Origin: CAVSWN01 sp046728115
Lineage (GTDB): Bacteria > Acidobacteriota > Vicinamibacteria > Vicinamibacterales > CAVVIG01
Reading direction: 5' to 3'
Length of the DNA: 64,000 nt
Assembly (NCBI GenBank): GCA_046728115.1
Contig: JBKPDW010000072.1
Span: 3,022-67,021, forward strand
How positions within the stretch are numbered: the first letter of the stretch is position 1; the number at the start of each line of letters is the position of its first letter. The position numbers were made by a program, and so were the translations under genes. The notes beneath the pieces are model-generated. The model was not told where the DNA came from, made no database searches, and was given only the letters and a program-made list of their open reading frames with translations. Below, one piece after another: positions 62,101-64,000 of this stretch.

Positions 62101-63132
62101 ATGGTTATTGACTGCCACGGCCACTACACGACGGCGCCGAAGGCCCTGCAGATCTACCGCGACGCGCAGATTGCGGCGCTGGCGGATCCCTCGCGAGCTC
62201 GAACGAAGGGCACGATTGCCATCACGGACGATGAGATTCGAGAAAGTCTCGAGTCCGCGCAGCTGAAGTTCCAGCGCGAGCGCGGCACCGACGTGACCAT
62301 CTTCTCTCCGCGCGCGTCGGCCATGGCCCACCACATCGGTGATGCGACGACAAGCCGTCATTGGTCGGAGCACTGCAACGACCTGATTCATCGGGTCTGC
62401 ACGCTGTATCCGAACAACTTCGTCGGCGTCTGCCAGCTGCCGCAATCGCTGGGTGTGGCCCCGGACAGCTGCATCGAGGAGCTCGAGCGTGCGGTCAACG
62501 CGCTGGGTTTCGTCGGTTGCAATCTGAATCCGGACCCATCGGGTGGACACTGGACGGCGCCCCCGCTCACCGACCGGTTCTGGTATCCCCTCTACGAAAA
62601 AATGGTGGAGCTCGACGTGCCGGCGATGGTACACGTCAGCTCGTCGTGCAATCCGAACTTCCACGCGACCGGCGCCCACTACATCAACGCCGACACGACG
62701 GCCTTCATGCAGTTCGTGACGGCGGATCTGTTCAAGGATTTTCCGACGCTGCGGTTCATCATCCCCCACGGCGGCGGGGCCGTGCCGTATCACTGGGGCC
62801 GCTATCGCGGGCTCGCTCAGGACTTGAAGCGTCCGCCGCTCGACGAGCTGATCCGCGACAATGTTTTCTTCGACACGTGCGTGTATCACCTGGCAGGCAT
62901 CGAGCTGTTGCTGAAAATCGTCCCGCCCGACAACATCCTGTTCGGATCCGAAATGGTGGGAGCCGTCCGTGGCATCGACCCGGAGACGGGCCATTACTTC
63001 GACGATACCAAACGATATCTCAATCGGGTGACGAGCATCAGCGACGCAGACAAGCGGAAGATATTCGAAGAGAACGCGCGTCGCGTGTACCCGAGGATTA
63101 ACAAGAGGATCCCTGCGGTCGCAGTGGCGTGA
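62101..63132 (+). CDS. ligJ: 4-oxalomesaconate hydratase, amidohydrolase family
   Basis: A 343-aa protein starting MVIDCHGHYTTAPKAL, with metal ligands H6 and H8. Further landmarks are FSPRASAMAHHIG, GFVGCNLNPDPSGG, IIPHGGGAVPYHWGRYRG and LFGSEMVGAVRGIDP, which match LigJ. It hydrates 4-oxalomesaconate to 4-carboxy-4-hydroxy-2-oxoadipate. Length fits the known enzyme. Confidence 0.9.
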   Translation: MVIDCHGHYTTAPKALQIYRDAQIAALADPSRARTKGTIAITDDEIRESLESAQLKFQRERGTDVTIFSPRASAMAHHIGDATTSRHWSEHCNDLIHRVCTLYPNNFVGVCQLPQSLGVAPDSCIEELERAVNALGFVGCNLNPDPSGGHWTAPPLTDRFWYPLYEKMVELDVPAMVHVSSSCNPNFHATGAHYINADTTAFMQFVTADLFKDFPTLRFIIPHGGGAVPYHWGRYRGLAQDLKRPPLDELIRDNVFFDTCVYHLAGIELLLKIVPPDNILFGSEMVGAVRGIDPETGHYFDDTKRYLNRVTSISDADKRKIFEENARRVYPRINKRIPAVAVA

Positions 63133-63166
63133 GTGATTGGACGCACCTCTTGTCCCGTAGATCAAC

Positions 63167-63853
63167 ATGAGACCAACCATCGTCCGACGCATTCGACGGG
63201 CCGACGCGGAGGCGATTCGGGCGCTCGGAGACCTCGGCGTCGCAACCGTCCATGAAGCGCAAGGCCGCGTCGGACTGATGCGTCCGTACATGCGGCCGAT
63301 CTATCCGGGCGCCAGAGCCGTGGGGAGCGCCGTCACAATCTCGAGCCAGCCTGGCGACAACCTGATGATCCACGCCGCCCTCGAGCTCTGTGAAGCTGGC
63401 GACGTCCTCGTCGTCACCACGACGTCCGAATCGACCGACGGCATGTTCGGAGAATTGCTGGCCGTCTCGGCGCAGGCGCGCCGCGTCGCCGCGCTCGTCA
63501 TCGATGCGGGCGTGCGCGACGTCACCGACATCACCGCAATGGATTTTCCCGTCTGGGCCAAGGCGATCAGCGCGCAGGGCACCGTCAAAGCGACTGCGGG
63601 ATCCGTCAACGTGCCCGTCGTGTGTGCTGGCGCGATCGTAAATCCGGGCGATGTCATTGTCGCGGACGCGGACGGCGTGGTTGTCGTACCGCGTCAATCT
63701 GCCGCCGAGGTCGCGCGGCTTGGCGCCGATCGGGTCGTCAAAGAACAAAAGACGCGCGAGCGGCTGCGGAACGGCGAACTGGGACTAGACTTTTACGGAT
63801 TCCGCGCCAAGCTGGCCGAGCTGGGCGTGCGGTATGTGGATGAAGGGGAGTAA
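63167..63853 (+). CDS. ligK: 4-carboxy-4-hydroxy-2-oxoadipate aldolase/oxaloacetate decarboxylase (RraA fold)
   Basis: A 228-aa protein. LigK-type features are LGVATVHEAQGRVGLM, RAVGSAVTISSQPGDNLMIH, FGELLAVSAQ (Gly-Glu-Leu-Leu), DAGVRDV and GVVVVPRQ. It splits carboxy-hydroxy-oxoadipate into pyruvate and oxaloacetate and can decarboxylate the latter. Plain RraA proteins are shorter; context decides for LigK. Last gene before the repeat-rich window end. Confidence 0.88.
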   Translation: MRPTIVRRIRRADAEAIRALGDLGVATVHEAQGRVGLMRPYMRPIYPGARAVGSAVTISSQPGDNLMIHAALELCEAGDVLVVTTTSESTDGMFGELLAVSAQARRVAALVIDAGVRDVTDITAMDFPVWAKAISAQGTVKATAGSVNVPVVCAGAIVNPGDVIVADADGVVVVPRQSAAEVARLGADRVVKEQKTRERLRNGELGLDFYGFRAKLAELGVRYVDEGE

Positions 63854-63856
63854 AGT

Positions 63857-63890
63857 CAGAACTTAGAAGTCAGAAGTCAGAAGTCCGGAC
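63857..63890. repeat. AGAAGTC tandem spacer
   Basis: Three near-tandem copies of GTCAGAA/TTAGAAGTC follow the ligK stop directly. They are a variant of the TCTGAA-type spacers seen elsewhere. Confidence 0.5.
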
Positions 63891-63901
63891 AGTCGGAGAG
63901 A

Positions 63902-63986
63902 TAGGTAACAGATTTGTCCGAAGACATAGGTAACACATTGTTGATGCGTGTGGGAGCTGTGGAAAACGCGTGGTGTGCGTTTTCCA
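63902..63986. repeat. ATAGGTAACA direct repeat and perfect 10-bp inverted repeat, possible element edge
   Basis: ATAGGTAACA occurs at 63901-63910 and again at 63925-63934. Then TGGAAAACGC (63960-63969) and GCGTTTTCCA (63977-63986) form a perfect hairpin with a seven-base loop. No T-run follows, so a terminator is unlikely. Such sequence is compatible with the approach to an insertion element beyond the window. Confidence 0.35.
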
Positions 63987-64000
63987 AGGACCTTGTGGAC

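Noticed and set aside
63960..63986. Hairpin as a rho-independent terminator
   Set aside because: No T-run follows and it is about 100 bases beyond the ligK stop in repeat-rich DNA.

Overview
The window is high-GC DNA that most resembles an Acidobacteriota genome, probably class Vicinamibacteria. The lineage markers are DUF1592/DUF1552 gene pairs, DUF6152 proteins, an ADOP-type duplicated permease without an ATPase, an Oar-like TonB receptor with an N-terminal carboxypeptidase-regulatory domain, and many secreted beta-propellers. The lineage is inferred from gene content only.

1-16 kb: a secreted, quinoprotein-rich accessory region. It holds a 5'-truncated PQQ dehydrogenase, a cobalamin-independent methionine-synthase-like enzyme, a Tat-exported TIM-barrel isomerase, a heme-motif propeller, a DUF1080-type gene remnant, a TonB receptor, an NHL propeller, an overlapping four-gene DUF6152 operon, and a PQQ alcohol dehydrogenase convergent with a cytochrome c.

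16-30 kb: one minus-strand run of about 14 kb. Two paralogous modules (DUF1592 cytochrome, DUF1552 Tat protein, ankyrin-repeat protein) flank a diheme cytochrome c and a second full-length PQQ dehydrogenase. Genes overlap or lie within tens of bases, so this is probably one operon for periplasmic oxidation.

30-60 kb: a tetrahydromethanopterin/methylofuran C1 island. Catalytic genes present are fae, mtdB, mch, fhcA, fhcC and fhcD. Probable cofactor-synthesis genes are mptG, a DHPS-like gene, DUF447, a pterin dehydratase, a PTPS, an SDR, a CitG-like gene, an MfnE-like kinase, an MfnF-like gene, three ATP-grasp genes, DUF1464 and a HisA-like gene. Together they would oxidise formaldehyde to formate. 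No fhcB is visible. A 33-codon gene resembling the start of FwdD precedes fhcA, and a decayed mfnB remnant lies at 34.5 kb. The island is interrupted by propeller genes, an ADOP permease, a broken IS66 transposase and other gene debris.

60-64 kb: a plus-strand operon divergent from fae, with ligC-, ligJ- and ligK-like genes of the protocatechuate 4,5-cleavage pathway plus a DUF6282 amidohydrolase-like gene. Its position beside fae suggests that methoxylated aromatics could supply both the ring and the C1 unit (inference).

Several intergenic spacers carry short degenerate repeats of three types: TCTGAA-like, ATTACCCGAT-like and GGGAGTA-like. No rRNA, complete tRNA or CRISPR array was seen.
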